DNA of 64,000 bases from Triticum aestivum (lineage: Eukaryota; Streptophyta; Magnoliopsida; Poales; Poaceae), in the NCBI RefSeq assembly GCF_018294505.1, contig NC_057804.1, positions 251,698,219 to 251,762,218 of the forward strand. Direction: 5' to 3'. Within the stretch, counting starts at the first letter, position 1. Each line of letters starts with the position of its first letter. This document shows, piece by piece, positions 11,131 through 22,366 of the stretch. The notes beneath the pieces are model-generated. The model did no database searches. It saw only the letters and a program-made list of their open reading frames with translations, and had not been told where the DNA came from. Both the position numbers and the translations under genes were made by a program.

Positions 11131-13610
11131 ACTATAGAAGTGTCGTGTTAAAATTTGGAATTATTCAGGGTTCATTTGACTTTTTTATACATTAATTGAG
11201 TTTCTAGGCATTTAATGTGCATAATGCAAATTTGAACTACATGTACATGCTCCAGTGCACCTAAATGGGTTGAAAAATCATATATGTGTCGTCAGGGTGA
11301 ATGTTAAGGTCCCATGCAAGAAATATGAATACATCTGGGCATCGTGGCTCGGCCAAAAACATTGAGAAACTTGGTTTTTAAATTCATGTATATCCAGAAC
11401 TCGCTTGAAGATCATGAAAGTTGGCATGGTGTCTTGACATGGCACCAACATGTTGTGGTAATTTTTTGTCCGATTTGGGACAAGTATTGGTATAAGCTTC
11501 TTACAAACTAGAGCTTCTCTTAAGAAGCCTCAAGGTTCCGAGAGGAACGTGTCACCTTTTTGTGCGAAACAACATACACTACCTCTTCCCGCCTTGATTT
11601 TTTTACAAAGGCAACATGAACCTGTAGGAGCGTTGTGTTAAACTTTGGAATTATTCAGGGTTTGTTTGGCCATTTGAATACATTAACTGAGTTTCTAGGT
11701 ATTTAATGTGCATAATTCAAATTTAAACTACAGGCACATGCTCCAGTGCACCAAAATGGGTTGAAAAATCATATATGTGTCCTTGGATGAATTTTTAGGT
11801 CGCATGCAAGAAATGGGAATGAATTTCAAACATCTGGATATCGTGGCTCGGTCCAAAACATTGAGAAACTTGGTTTTTAACTTGTTGTAAATCCAAAACT
11901 TGCCTAAAAATCATGAAACTTGGCATGTGTCATGACATGGCACCAACATGGAGTGGTAAATGTTTTTTCTGATTTGGGACAAGTTTGGTACAAGTCTCTT
12001 ACAAACCAAAGCTTCTCACAAGAAGCCTCGTGGTTCCGATAGGGAACATGTTACCTTTGTGGGCGAAACGACATTTGCTGCCTATTCTCGCCTTGAACTT
12101 TTTCTAGAGACAATATACACTAATAGGAGTGTCGTGCTAAAATATGGAATAATTTAGGATTCTTTTTGCCATTTTAGACATTAAGTGGTTGTTTGGATAA
12201 ACGAAATTACACCTAGTTTTAACAAAGCACGTTTTAGTACGATTTTTTTTGTAAAACTAGTTTTACTAAATATTCGGTTAGGAACAAGTATGCACAAAAC
12301 CTTGTTTGAATGATAAAACATGTTTAAGCACGAGGGCTACACCATCGACCCCGTGTTCTCGCATCTGCATAAGAGACGATCGTGTCCATCAGGATGCCTG
12401 GATGGGTCCATCATTTGCTCATGGCCGAAGATAAGAGTAGCGATGCAGCTGGCCAGTTTGGCCAACATCATCGCCGGGATGGTTCCTTGTGCAGTGGTGA
12501 AGATTAGAACTGATGGAGATGCAATGTTGTGGACTTGAGATTCAAGTACTAAAACCAATCTGGATGCATGCTCGATGATGGCGATAGCCGCATCGTGGAA
12601 TGCGAGATTAGTTATCCCTGGAGAAGGACCAGTCGTCGACGGTGACGGTGGTGGCGTGGGAGGAGTGGTCGCCAGTATTGGCTACAAGCAACGTGGGATG
12701 AGTTGTTGCGACGGTGGTGGCAACATGCATGCTGGCTGCGCTATATGCAGGTCGCGGGCTGCGAACGATGAATTGGTTTATCGAGAAACATATAATTGTC
12801 GTTTCCCATAAACTCATTTTTTTTCAGTTTTACGGAGGCTAAAACTTACTTATCCATGGATTTGTTACGTCAACCAAACAGAGTTTTAGTTTGTTGTAAC
12901 CAAGAACGTGTATAGACCAAACTGGTTTAGTAAAATCCTTGTATCTGAACAACCCCTAATTTATTTTTCTAGGTATTTAATGTGCGTAATTCAAAATGGA
13001 ACTGTAAGCACATGCTCCAGTGCACCAAAATGGGTTAAAAAATTGTATATGTGTACTTGGGTGCATGTTTAGGTCCAATGCAAAGAATGGGAAATAATTT
13101 CAAACATCCTGGCGTCATGGCTCGGCCACAAACGTTGAGAATCTTAGTTTTTAAATTCTCGTAAATCCAAAAGTCGCCTGAAATTCACAAAACTTGGCAT
13201 GGTGTCATGACATGGCACATATATGCCGTTATAAAATTTTTGTCCAATTTGGGGGCAAGTTTTGGTACAAGCCTCTTACAAATGGGAGCTTCTCACAAGA
13301 AGCCTCGTGGTTTCGATAGGGCATGTGTCACCCATTTGGGCGAAATGACATTCACTGCCTCTTCTCACCTTGATTTGTTTTCTAGAGGCAACATAGACCA
13401 ATAGGAGTGTCATGCTGAAATATGGAATTATTTAGGGTTCCCTTGGCTTTTTATACATTAATCATGTTTTCTATGGATTTAATGTGCATGATTCAAATTT
13501 GAACTACACGCACATGCTTCATTGCACCAAAATAATTTAAAAAAATCATATATGTATCCTTGGGTGCATGTTCAGGTCCTACGCAAGAAAGGGGAATGAA
13601 ATAGAAAAAT
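11131..13610. repeat. Array of ~500-bp tandem repeats (3 full units and a partial)
   Basis: Units begin with (A)TAGGAG-GT-GT-GT-[T/G]-AAA-T-TGGAAT at about 11131, 11621, 12120 and 13398. Each proceeds through TTTCTAGG-ATTTAATGTGC, ACATGCTCCAGTGCACC, AAA-ATCATATATGTGTC, CATGGCTCGG, CATGACATGGCACC and CTTCTCACAAGAAGCCTCG. Periods are about 490 and 500 bp. The third unit is about 503 bp once the 775-bp PIF/Harbinger insertion plus TSD is subtracted. The fourth stops near 13610. No conserved open frame runs through the units, so the array appears non-coding. I cannot tell whether it belongs to a larger transposon or is a small satellite block. Confidence 0.78.
12185..12956. mobile_element. PIF/Harbinger-type non-autonomous element, TSD TAA
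   Basis: The 772-bp insert is bounded by TAA on both sides (12182-12184 and 12957-12959). It has imperfect 15-bp terminal inverted repeats, GTGGTTGTTTGGATA at the left and GGGGTTGTTCAGATA (read inward) at the right, 12 of 15 matching. A 3-bp TAA/TTA target and GG-[x]-[x]-TTGTT ends are typical of the PIF/Harbinger superfamily. Removing it restores one ~503-bp unit of the surrounding tandem array. Two short overlapping open frames inside (12320-12558) are not recognisable as a transposase. Confidence 0.8.
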
Positions 13611-13911
13611 CTCGGAACAAATAGCTACCATGTTATTATCGCACACATTAACAGCCAACGTAGGCATCTTGGAACTAACAACTGCCACATTATTATCGCA
13701 AACAATTGTGTTATTTGAACCATGGGCATTGCACTAACCATTTACATACCACGAACAATGCGGGCAGCTGTTTGATTAGATAGGACGAGTGCGAGCAGTT
13801 CGCCGCGTAGGCTCGATGGGACGCCTGCGAGCTGTCTGCCGTGTAGGCTCGATGGGACATGTGCAAGCAGTCTGCCACACAGGCTGACCGGGAAGCCAGC
13901 CCTGTGACCTG
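13611..13911. other. Flank left of element A, with a 36-bp repeat
   Basis: Between the tandem array and the TSD of element A lies about 300 bp without a gene. At 13790-13895 a 36-bp unit GCGAGC-GT-TGCCG-GTAGGCTCGATGGGAC occurs twice, with a third degraded copy (GCAAGCAG...) and a weaker one before it. On the minus strand the 36-bp period equals twelve codons (SHRAY-A repeats), but the frame leads into the LTR of element A and has no convincing start. This is the original neighbour of the F-box pseudogene upstream region before element A inserted. Confidence 0.5.
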
Positions 13912-14299
13912 CCAGTTGCTACCTCTTGAGTAGTGCGTTGGTTCTCCCTTGAAGAGGAAAGGGTGATGCAGCAAAGTAGCGTAAGTATTTCCCTCAGTTT
14001 TTGAGATCCAAGGTGTCAGTCCAGTAGGAGGCTCCACACATGTCCCTCGTACCTACACAAGCAAACAAGAACCTCGCAACTAATGCGATAAAGGGGTTGT
14101 CAATCCCTTCACAGCCACTTGCGAAAGTGAGATCTGATAGAGATAATAAGATAAGATAATTATTTTTGGTATTTTTATGATATAGATTGGAAAGTAAAGA
14201 TTGCAAAATAAAGTATATCGGAAACTTTATATGATAAAAGATAGACCCGGGGGCCATAGGTTTCACTAGTGGCTTCTCTCAAGATAGCATAAGTATTAC

Positions 14300-14494
14300 C
14301 ATTGTTGGGGAAATCGTTAACTGGTAGCAGCTCGGCTGGCTAGCGAGTAGGGGATTAATAGGCTAATAGGCAAGTTAATCGGTTATTTAATCAATTAATC
14401 GGATGCTTTATTAGTTTATCGGCTACTCTGTGACCCTAAGAGTAGGGATTAATTGGCAAGTTAACTGGTTAATCGGATGAATTCTTGAACAAGG
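14300..14494. mobile_element. hAT-like MITE, 195 bp, TSD AGTATTAC
   Basis: An insert present in the 3' LTR of element A but not in its 5' LTR is flanked by the identical 8-mer AGTATTAC (14292-14299 and 14495-14502). Its ends are CATTGTTGGGG and, read inward from the right, CCTTGTTCAAG, giving a short C-x-TTGTT terminal repeat. An 8-bp TSD with very short TIRs fits the hAT superfamily. The interior holds two copies of GGCAAGTTAA-[T/C]-[C/T]GGTTA about 105 bp apart. No coding capacity. Confidence 0.72.
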
Positions 14495-15317
14495 AGTATT
14501 ACGGTGGGTGAACAAATTACTGTCGAGCAATTGATAGGAAAGTGCATAGTTATGAGAATATCTAGGCATGATCATGTATATAGGCATCACGTCCGCGACA
14601 AGTAGACCGAAACGATTCTGCATCTACTACTATTACTCCACACATCAACCTCTACCCAGCATGCATCTAGAGTATTAAGTTCATAGGAACAGAGTAATGC
14701 ATTAGGCAAGATGACATGATGTAGAGGGATAAACTCAAGCAATATGATATAAACCGCATCTTTTTATCCTTGATGGCAACAATACAATACGTGCCTTGCT
14801 GCCCCTGCTGTCACTGGGAAAGGACACCGCAAGATTGAATCCAAAGCTAAGCACTTCTCCCATTGCAAGAAAGATCAATCTAGTAGGCCAAACCAAACTG
14901 CTAATTTGAAGAGACTTGCAAAGATAACCAATCATACATAAAAGAATTCAGAGGAGATTCAAATATTTCTCATAGATAAACTTGATCATAAACCCACAAT
15001 TCATCGGATCTCGACAAACACACTGCAAAAAGAGTTACATCGAATAGATCTCCAAGAAGATCGAGGAGAACATTGTATTGAGATTCAAAGAGAGAGAAGA
15101 AGCCATCTAGCTAATAACCATGGACCCGAAGGTCTGTGGTAAACTACTCACAACTCATCCGAGAGGCCTTGGCAATGATGTAGAAGCCCTCCGTGATCAA
15201 TCCCCCCTCAGGCGGAGCGCCGGAAAAGGCTCCAAGATGGGATCTCACGGGTACAGAAGGTTGAGGAGGTGGAAATAGGTTTTCATGGTGCTCCTTGGTG
15301 TTTTCAGGGTATGCAAG

Positions 15318-15326
15318 TATATATAG
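15318..15326 (-). promoter_or_regulatory. TATA box in 3' LTR of element A
   Basis: CTATATATA on the minus strand lies about 375 bp into the LTR. The same element occurs at 20780-20788 in the 5' LTR, which is the copy that would have driven transcription. Confidence 0.5.
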
Positions 15327-15692
15327 GCGAAAGAAGTTGGTCAGGGGAGCCACGAGGGGCCCATGAGGGTGGGGGCGTGCCCACCCCCAGGGCGCATCAG
15401 GCACCCTCGTGGCCGCCTCAACTGCTTCTTGACGTCCACTCCAAGTCTCTTGGATTGCGTTTGTTCCAAAAAGATCGCTCCCGAAGGTTTCATTCCGTTT
15501 GGACTCCGTTTGACATTCCTTTTCTTCGAAACACTGAAATAGGAAAAAAACATCAATTCGGGCTGGGCCTCCGGTTAGTAGGTTAGTCCCAAATATGATA
15601 TAAAAGTGTAAAGTAAAGCCCATAAACATCCAAAACGGGTAATATAATAGCATGGAACAATAAAAAATTATAGATACGTTGGAGATGTATCA

Positions 15693-18550
15693 AGCATCCC
15701 CAAGCTTAATTCCTACTCGTCCTCGAGTACGTAAATGATAAAATTAATTTTTTTGATGTGGAATGCTACCTAGAATATTTCTCAATGTAATTTTCTTTAT
15801 TGTGGCATGAATGTTCAGATCCAAATGATTCAATATAAAATTCATATTAACATAAAAATAGTAACACTTCAAGCATACTAACAAAGTAATCATGTCTTAT
15901 CAAAATAACATTGCCAAAGAAAGCTTATCCCTACAAAATCATATAGTTAGGCTATGCTTCATTTTCATCACAAAAAATACTCCCATCATGCACAACCCTG
16001 GTTTCAGCCAAGCAATTGGTTCATACTTTTTAACGCACTTCAGCTTTTTCAACTCTCGCGCAATACATGAGCGCAAGCCATGGATATAGCACTATATGTG
16101 GAATGGGATGGTGGTTGTGAAGAAGACAAAAAAGGGAGAAGATAGTCTCACATCAACTAGGCGTATCAATGGGCTATGGAGATGCCCATTAATAGATATA
16201 AATGTGAGTGAGTAGGGATTGCCATGCAACAGATGCACTAGATCTATAAATGTATGAAGGCTCAACAAAAATAAACTAAGTGGGTGTGCATCCAACTTGC
16301 TTGCTCATGAAGACCTAGGGCATTTTGAGGAAGCCCATCATTGGAATATACAAGCCAAGTTCTATAATGAAAAATTCCCACTAGTATATGAAAGTGACAA
16401 CATAGGAGACTCTCTGTGATGAAGATCATGGTGCTACTTTGAAGCACAAGTGTGGAAAAAGGATAGTAACATTGTCCCTTCTCTCTTTTCTCTCATTTTT
16501 ATTTTATTTTATTTTATTTGGTGGGCTTCTTTGGCCTCTTTTTTTATTTGGGCTTCTTTGGCCTCTTTTATTTTTATAAAGTCCGGAGTCTCATCCCGAC
16601 TTGTGGGGGAATCATAGTCTCCATCATCCTTTCCTCACTTGGGACAATGCTCTAATAATGAATATCATCACACTTTTATTGATTTACAACTCAAGAATTA
16701 CAACTCAATACTTCGAACAAAATATGACTCTATGTGAATGCCTCCGGCGGTGTACCGGGATATGCAGTGAATCAAGAGTGACATGTATGAAAGAATTATG
16801 AAGGTGGCCTTGCCACAAATACGATGTCAACTACATGATCATGCAAAAGCAATATGACAATGATGGAGCGTGTCATAGTAAACGGAACGGTGGAAAGTTG
16901 CATGGCAATATATCTCGGGATGGCTATGGAAATGCCATAATAGGTAGGTATGGTGGCTGTTTTGAGGAAGGTAAATGGTGGATGTATAATACCGGCGAAA
17001 GTTGCACGACATAAGAGAGGCTAGCAATGGTGGAAGGGTGAGAGTGCGTATAATCCATGGACTCATATTAGTCATAAAGAACTCATATACTTATTGCAAA
17101 CGTTTATTAGCCCTCGAAGCAAAGTACTACTACGCATGCTCCTAGGGGAAGGGTTGGTAGGAGTTAACCATTGCGCGATCCCGACCTCCACACATAAGGA
17201 AGGCAATCAAAAGAGCACCCCATGCAACAAATTTGTTACACAACTTTTACCATAGGTGCATGCTACGGGACTTGCCAACTTTAACACAAGTATTTCTCAA
17301 TTTCATAATTACCCCACTAGCATGACTCTAACATTACCACCTTTATATCTCAAAACAATTATGAAGTATCAAATTGATCATAGTGTTTAATGCACTCTCT
17401 ATGATAGTTTTTATTATACCCAACTTGGATGCCCATCATTCTAGGACCAATTTTATAACCATAGAAAATACCATGCTGTTCTAAAAGACTCTAAAAATAA
17501 TATAAGTGAAGCATGAGAGATCAATAATTTCTACAAAATAAAGCCACCGCCGTGCTCTAAAAAGATATAAGTGAAGTACTAGAGCAAAATTGTCTAGCTC
17601 AAAAGATATAAGTGAAGGACATAGAGTATTCTAATAAATTCCGAATCATGTGTGTCTCTCCCAAAAGGTGTGTACATAAAGGATGATTGTGGTAAACTAA
17701 AAATCAAAGACTCATATCATACAAGACGCTCCAAGCAAAACACATATCATGTGGCGAATAAAAATATAGCTCCAAGTAAAGTTACCGATAGATGAAGACG
17801 AAAGAGGGGATGCCTTCCGCGGCTTCGCCAATCTTAGGCTTTTGGTTGTACTTGAATTATCTTGGGGTGCCATAGGAATCCCCAAGCTTAGGCTCTTTCC
17901 ACTCATTATTCCATAGTCCATCAAATCTTTACCCAAAACTTGAAAATTTCACAACACAAAACTCAACAGGAAATCTCATAAGCTCCGTTAGTGCAAGAAA
18001 GAAAACCACCACTTAAGTTACTGTAATAAACTCATTCTTTATTTATATTGGTGTTAAACCTACTGTATTCCAACTTCTCTATGGTTTATACCCCCCGATA
18101 CTAGCCATAGATTCATCAAAATAAGCAAACAACACACGAAAAACAGAATCTGTCAAAAACAGAACAGTTTGTAGAAATCTGTAACTTTTGAATACTTCTT
18201 GAACTCTAAAAATCCTACCAAAGTAGGAAGTCCTTGGAAATTTGTCTATTTATCTACTGCAAAAAGAATCAACTAAAAATCACGTTTTTGTGATTTATTA
18301 AAATTATTATCGTGCATGCAAAAGTTTCTATTTTTCAGCAATATCAAATTAACTATCACCGTAGGTTATCCTATAGGTTCTACTTGGCACAAACACTAAT
18401 TAAAACATAAAACCACATCTAAACAGAAGCTAGATGATTTATTTATTACTAAACAGAAGCAAAAATCAAGGAACAAAAATAAAATTGGGTTGCCTCCCAA
18501 CAAGCTCTATCGTTTAACGCCCCTAGCTAGGCATAAAAGCGAGAATAGAT
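15693..18550 (-). other. Non-coding internal region of element A
   Basis: About 2.9 kb of AT-rich DNA lies between the ORF of element A and its 3' LTR PPT. No frame over 80 codons is convincing and no pol motif is visible. A duplicated GGGCTTCTTTGGCCTCTTTT word in a T-rich tract lies at about 16522-16570, and AAAAGATATAAGTGAAG-type words recur at 17490-17620. In an autonomous Athila element pol would sit in this interval; here it is missing. Confidence 0.6.
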
Positions 18551-19384
18551 CTAAGTATTGCCATAATAATAGGATAAATCACGAAAACTCATCTCAAATT
18601 CCCTACGTTCAGCAGCAAGTTTTCTTTGTGGCAAGCAGAAGTAATCAAAAGGGCTAAATTTAACGGGACAGAAGTCCCCAAGATCAATCTCGGGAGGTAT
18701 GGGTTCCTCTTTCGGCCCTTCATATTGTACAACCAATTCATCATTATAAGCATTCTTTTGGCAGAAAGTCATAAGCCTATACTCAAGAGAATATCCTAAC
18801 TCATTATTTCGAATTGCAAAATCATTATTAAGTTCAGAAATTCTATCAACTAGAACATCGATAGGAACCTTTTTTCTAAGGTTTTCATTGAAAGCAACAT
18901 GATCTAGAGATTGAAAACGCATTATGTCCTCTTGGTTGAAGAGGATTGCTTCTATGGGAGGATGGCCAGCGTCTGCCCTACAGTGCGCAAAAATTTCTTT
19001 GGCTTCTTTTATTATGAATCTGAACTCATGAGCCAAAAAGATAGTAGCCGCACGCTTAACAGAAGAATGCTCAATATTGAAAAGTTCTAGAAAAATCCTT
19101 TGAATACAAGGATGCATATGCATAAACTGTCTTTCAAGTTCAACTATAAGCAAGGCAATAGCATCTGCAAGGCTACTAGTTCTATGAAGAATAGAACATC
19201 CCATAGAAGGTAAAGCACCGACATAGGGTTGAATGACCCCTTTTCCAATAATGTTACCACTACCAATTTGAAACTTTTTAGTATGCAAGATGGTAGGTTC
19301 TTCAACAGGATCATCAAAAGCATCAAAATTTCCCATGTTATTACTATTGTCCTTATCAACGATAACCTCCCCAGTTTCATACAT
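18551..19384 (-). CDS. 277-residue retroelement protein of unknown function (element A)
   Basis: An uninterrupted frame runs from ATG at plus 19384 to TAA at 18551. I chose this ATG because the upstream part of the open frame crosses the PBS and LTR and so cannot be translated sequence of the mature element. The protein starts MYETGEVIVDKD and is mostly helical with an acidic N-terminal third. It contains a leucine-rich stretch near residues 68-95 (LADAIALLIVELERQF) and ends in FRDLSYYYG-NT. It lacks CCHC zinc knuckles, a protease DTGA/DSGA motif and transmembrane segments. Proteins of this type occur repeatedly in Triticeae non-autonomous Athila-type elements; their role is not known to me. 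Being directly downstream of the PBS it occupies the gag position. It is intact, but the host element lacks pol. Confidence 0.65.
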   Translation of the reverse strand: MYETGEVIVDKDNSNNMGNFDAFDDPVEEPTILHTKKFQIGSGNIIGKGVIQPYVGALPSMGCSILHRTSSLADAIALLIVELERQFMHMHPCIQRIFLELFNIEHSSVKRAATIFLAHEFRFIIKEAKEIFAHCRADAGHPPIEAILFNQEDIMRFQSLDHVAFNENLRKKVPIDVLVDRISELNNDFAIRNNELGYSLEYRLMTFCQKNAYNDELVVQYEGPKEEPIPPEIDLGDFCPVKFSPFDYFCLPQRKLAAERREFEMSFRDLSYYYGNT

Positions 19385-19550
19385 AGTGGCAACATGCAAG
19401 CAAAAAAGAGAGGCGAACGAAAAATAGAGGGCAAATAAAACGGAAAGGGTGAAGTGGGGGAGAGGAAAACGAGAGGCAAATGGCAAACAATGTAATGCGA
19501 GGGAGATGAGTTTGTGATGGGTACTTGGTATGTCTTGACTTGAGCGAAGA

Positions 19551-19570
19551 CCTCCCCGGCAATGGCGCCA
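19551..19570 (-). other. PBS of element A (tRNA-Asp type)
   Basis: Minus strand TGGCGCCATTGCCGGGGAGG. It lies about 11 bp inside the 5' LTR end and matches, with one change, the tRNA-Asp-complementary site known from Athila-clade elements. Confidence 0.75.
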
Positions 19571-19580
19571 GAAATCCTTC

Positions 19581-20984
19581 TGGCTACCTCTTGAGCATTG
19601 TGTTGGTTTTCCCTTGAGGAGGAAAGGGTGATGCAGCAAAGTAGCATAAGTATTTCCCTCGGTTTTTGAGAACCAAGGTATCAATCCAGTAGGAGGCTCC
19701 ACACACGTCCCTCGTACCTACACAAACAAACAAGAACCTCGCAACCAACGCAATAAAGGGGTTGTCAATGCCTTCACGGCCACTTGCTAAAGTGAGATCT
19801 GATAGAGATAATAAGATAAGATAATTATTTTTGGTATTTTTATGATATAGATTAGAAAGTAAAGATTGCAAAATAAAGTAGATCGGAAACTTTATATGAT
19901 AAAAGACAGACCCGGGGGCCATAGGTTTCACTAGCGGCTTCTCTCAAGATAGCATAAGTATTACACTAGGTGAACAAATTACTGTCGGGCAATTGATAGA
20001 AAAGTGCACAGTTATGAGAATATCTAGGCATGATCATGTATATAGGCATCACGTCCGCGACAAGTAGACCGAAACGATTCTGCATCTACTACTATTACTC
20101 CACACATTGACCGATATCCAGCATGCATCTAGAGTATTAAGTTCATAAGAATAGAGTAACGCATTAGGCAAGATGACATGATTTAGAGGGATAAACTCAA
20201 GCAATATGATATAAACCCCCATATTTTTATCCTCGATTGCAATAATACAATACGTGCCTTGCTGCCCCTGCTGTCACTGGGAAAGGACACCGCAAGATTA
20301 AACCCTAAGCTAAGCACTTCTCCCAATGCAAGAAAGATCAATCTAGTAGGCAAAACCAAACTGATAATTCAAAGAGACTTGCAAAGATAACCAATCATAC
20401 ACAAAAGAATTCAGAGGAGATTCAAATATTTCTCATAGATAAACTTGATCATAAACCTACAATTCATTGGATCTCGACAAAAACACCGCAAAAAGAGTTA
20501 CATCGAATAGATCTCCAAGAAGATCGAGGAGAACATTGTATTGAGATTCAAAGAGAGAGAAGAAGCCATCTAGCTAATAACTATGGACCCGAAGGTCTGT
20601 GGTAAACTATCACAACTCATCAGAGAGGCCTTGGCGATGATGTATAAGCCCTCCGTGATCGATTCCCCCTCTGGCGGAGTGCCGGAAAAGGCTCCAAGAT
20701 GGGATCTCACATGTTCAGAAGGTTGCGGCGGTGGAAATAGGTTTTCATGGTGCTCCTTGCTATTTTCAAGGTATGCAAGTATATATAGGAGAAAGAAGTC
20801 GGTCAGGGGAGCCATGAGGGGCCCAAGAGGGTGGGGGGGCGCGCCCAACCCCCTTGGGCGCGCCAGGCACCCTCATGGCCGCTTCAGCTGATTCTTGACG
20901 TCCACTCCAAGTCTCCTGGATTGCGTTTGTTCCAAAAAGATCGCTCCCGAAGGTTTCATTCCGTTTGGACTCCGTTTGATATTC
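19581..20984 (-). repeat. 5' LTR of element A, inner segment (1404 bp)
   Basis: The segment runs from the PBS side (...GGTAGCCA) to the insertion point of element B at 20984. The missing outer 175 bp resume at 41608-41782. The break is flanked by the TSD TATTC (20980-20984, 41603-41607). The TATA box is at 20780-20788 on the minus strand, so the promoter lies inside this segment while the U3 start is now 20.6 kb away. Confidence 0.9.
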
Positions 20985-22281
20985 TGAAAGTGCAACTATC
21001 CCTAGGTGGTTTTGGTAATTCATAACAACATATAGCTCATGGAGCTAATGCTATTCCAAGACTATTATTTTAGGAAAGCTTAATGAATGGCATGGCATGG
21101 ATGATGAAAGTGGATCCCTCAAAATACTAATGACAAAAGATTGGCTCAAGCTCAAAAGCTCAAGACTCTTCATTTTACACTTTAGTGATCCAAGATCACA
21201 TTGAGTCTATAGGAAAAGCCAATACTATCAAGGAGGGATGAGGTGTTGCTTAATGAGCCTCTTGCTTCATGTGCTTGGTGATATGCTCCAAAAACCCTCA
21301 ACTACTTTCTCACATCCACAAATGACCTAAACCTAAAGCCAAAATCGGTCACACTGATTCTTCCTATCCGGCGCCACCGAGTTCTAATGTCATAGCCACT
21401 GCCACAAACCCTAGGAAAATCGGTCCTACCGATAGGGATCTCGGTCTCACCGAGATGGGATTGTAATCTCTCTGTTTCCCTTCGTAACGTTTCGGTCTAA
21501 CCGAAGTGAGCGATCGGTCCCACCGAGATTGCAATGTAAACTCTCTGTTTCCCTTTTGTAACATTTCGGTCTCACCGAAAAGAGCAAATCGGTCCCACTG
21601 CTTTCCCTTCCCCAAGTTGCTTTCCACTCAAATCTTCTTTGCACCAGATCCAAAACCTATGAGAGAGAGTTGAGTGTTGGGGAGACTTTTATTTGAAGCA
21701 CAAGAGCAAGGAGTTCATCATCAACGCACTATTTGTTACTTCTTGGAGAGTGGTGTCTCCTAGATTGGCTAGGTGTCACTTGGGAGCCTCCGATAAGATT
21801 GTGGAGTTGAACCAAGGAGTTTGTAAGGGCAAGGAGATCACCTACTTTGTGAAGATCTACCGCTAGTGAGGCAAGTCCTTCATGGGAGACGACCATGGTG
21901 GGATAGACAAGGTTGCTTCTTCGTGGACCCTTCGTGGGTGGAGCCCTCCGTGGACTCGCGCAACCGTTACCCTTCATGGGTTGAAGTCTCCATCAACGTG
22001 GATGTACGATAGCACCACCTATCGGAACCACGCCAAAAACATCCGTGTCTCCAATTGTGTTTGAATCCTCCAAACCATTCCCTTTACTTTCTTGCAAGTT
22101 GCATGCTTTAATTTCCGCTGCCTATATACTCTTTGCATGCTTGCTTGAATTGTGTGATGATTGCTTGACTTGTCCTAAGATAGCTAAAATCTGCCAAACT
22201 CTAAAATTGGGAAAAGGCTAAGTTTTAATTTGGTCAAGTAGTCTAATCACCCCCCCTCTAGACATACTTCAAGGTCCTACA
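20985..22281 (+). repeat. 5' LTR of element B (1297 bp, deleted for the TATA region)
   Basis: TGAAAGTGCAACTATCCC... to ...AAGGTCCTACA. Compared with the 3' LTR, about 390 bp are missing at 21600-21606, corresponding to 3' LTR positions about 29503-29900. The lost piece includes half of the TCGGT/ACCGA motif array and the TATATATA box. This accounts exactly for the 389-bp difference in LTR length (1297 against 1686). Confidence 0.9.
21340..21602. repeat. TCGGT-NNN-ACCGA motif array in 5' LTR of B
   Basis: About eight copies of an inverted-repeat word TCGGT-[3 nt]-ACCGA or one-mismatch derivatives occur (for example TCGGTCTCACCGA at about 21441, TCGGTCCCACCGA near 21512 and TCGGTCTCACCGA at 21567). 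Many deviating copies differ by CG to TG or CA. Confidence 0.8.
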
Positions 22282-22283
22282 AG

Positions 22284-22295
22284 TGGTATTAGAGC
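22284..22295 (+). other. PBS of element B (initiator-Met type)
   Basis: TGGTATTAGAGC starts two bases after the 5' LTR. Elements C, G and H in this window have TGGTATCAGAGC, so this copy differs by one C/T change. Confidence 0.8.
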
Positions 22296-22366
22296 TTTGG
22301 TCTCCATTTGCTTTGATTTCCATAGCTTTTTGTGGTCATAGCCTTGGTTTCACAACCTAGGAGAGT

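Larger units (their letters stand above)
13917..15692 (-). repeat. 3' LTR of element A (contains a MITE)
   Basis: Minus-strand start TGATACATCTCCAACGTATC ends at plus 15692; minus-strand end ...GGTAGCA is at plus 13917. It is 1776 bp, or about 1573 bp after removing the 195-bp MITE and one 8-bp TSD copy. That matches the 1579 bp of the reconstructed 5' LTR coordinates. The adjacent PPT is the complement of AAGCTTGGGGATGC. A TATA box is at 15318-15326 on the minus strand. Confidence 0.88.
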
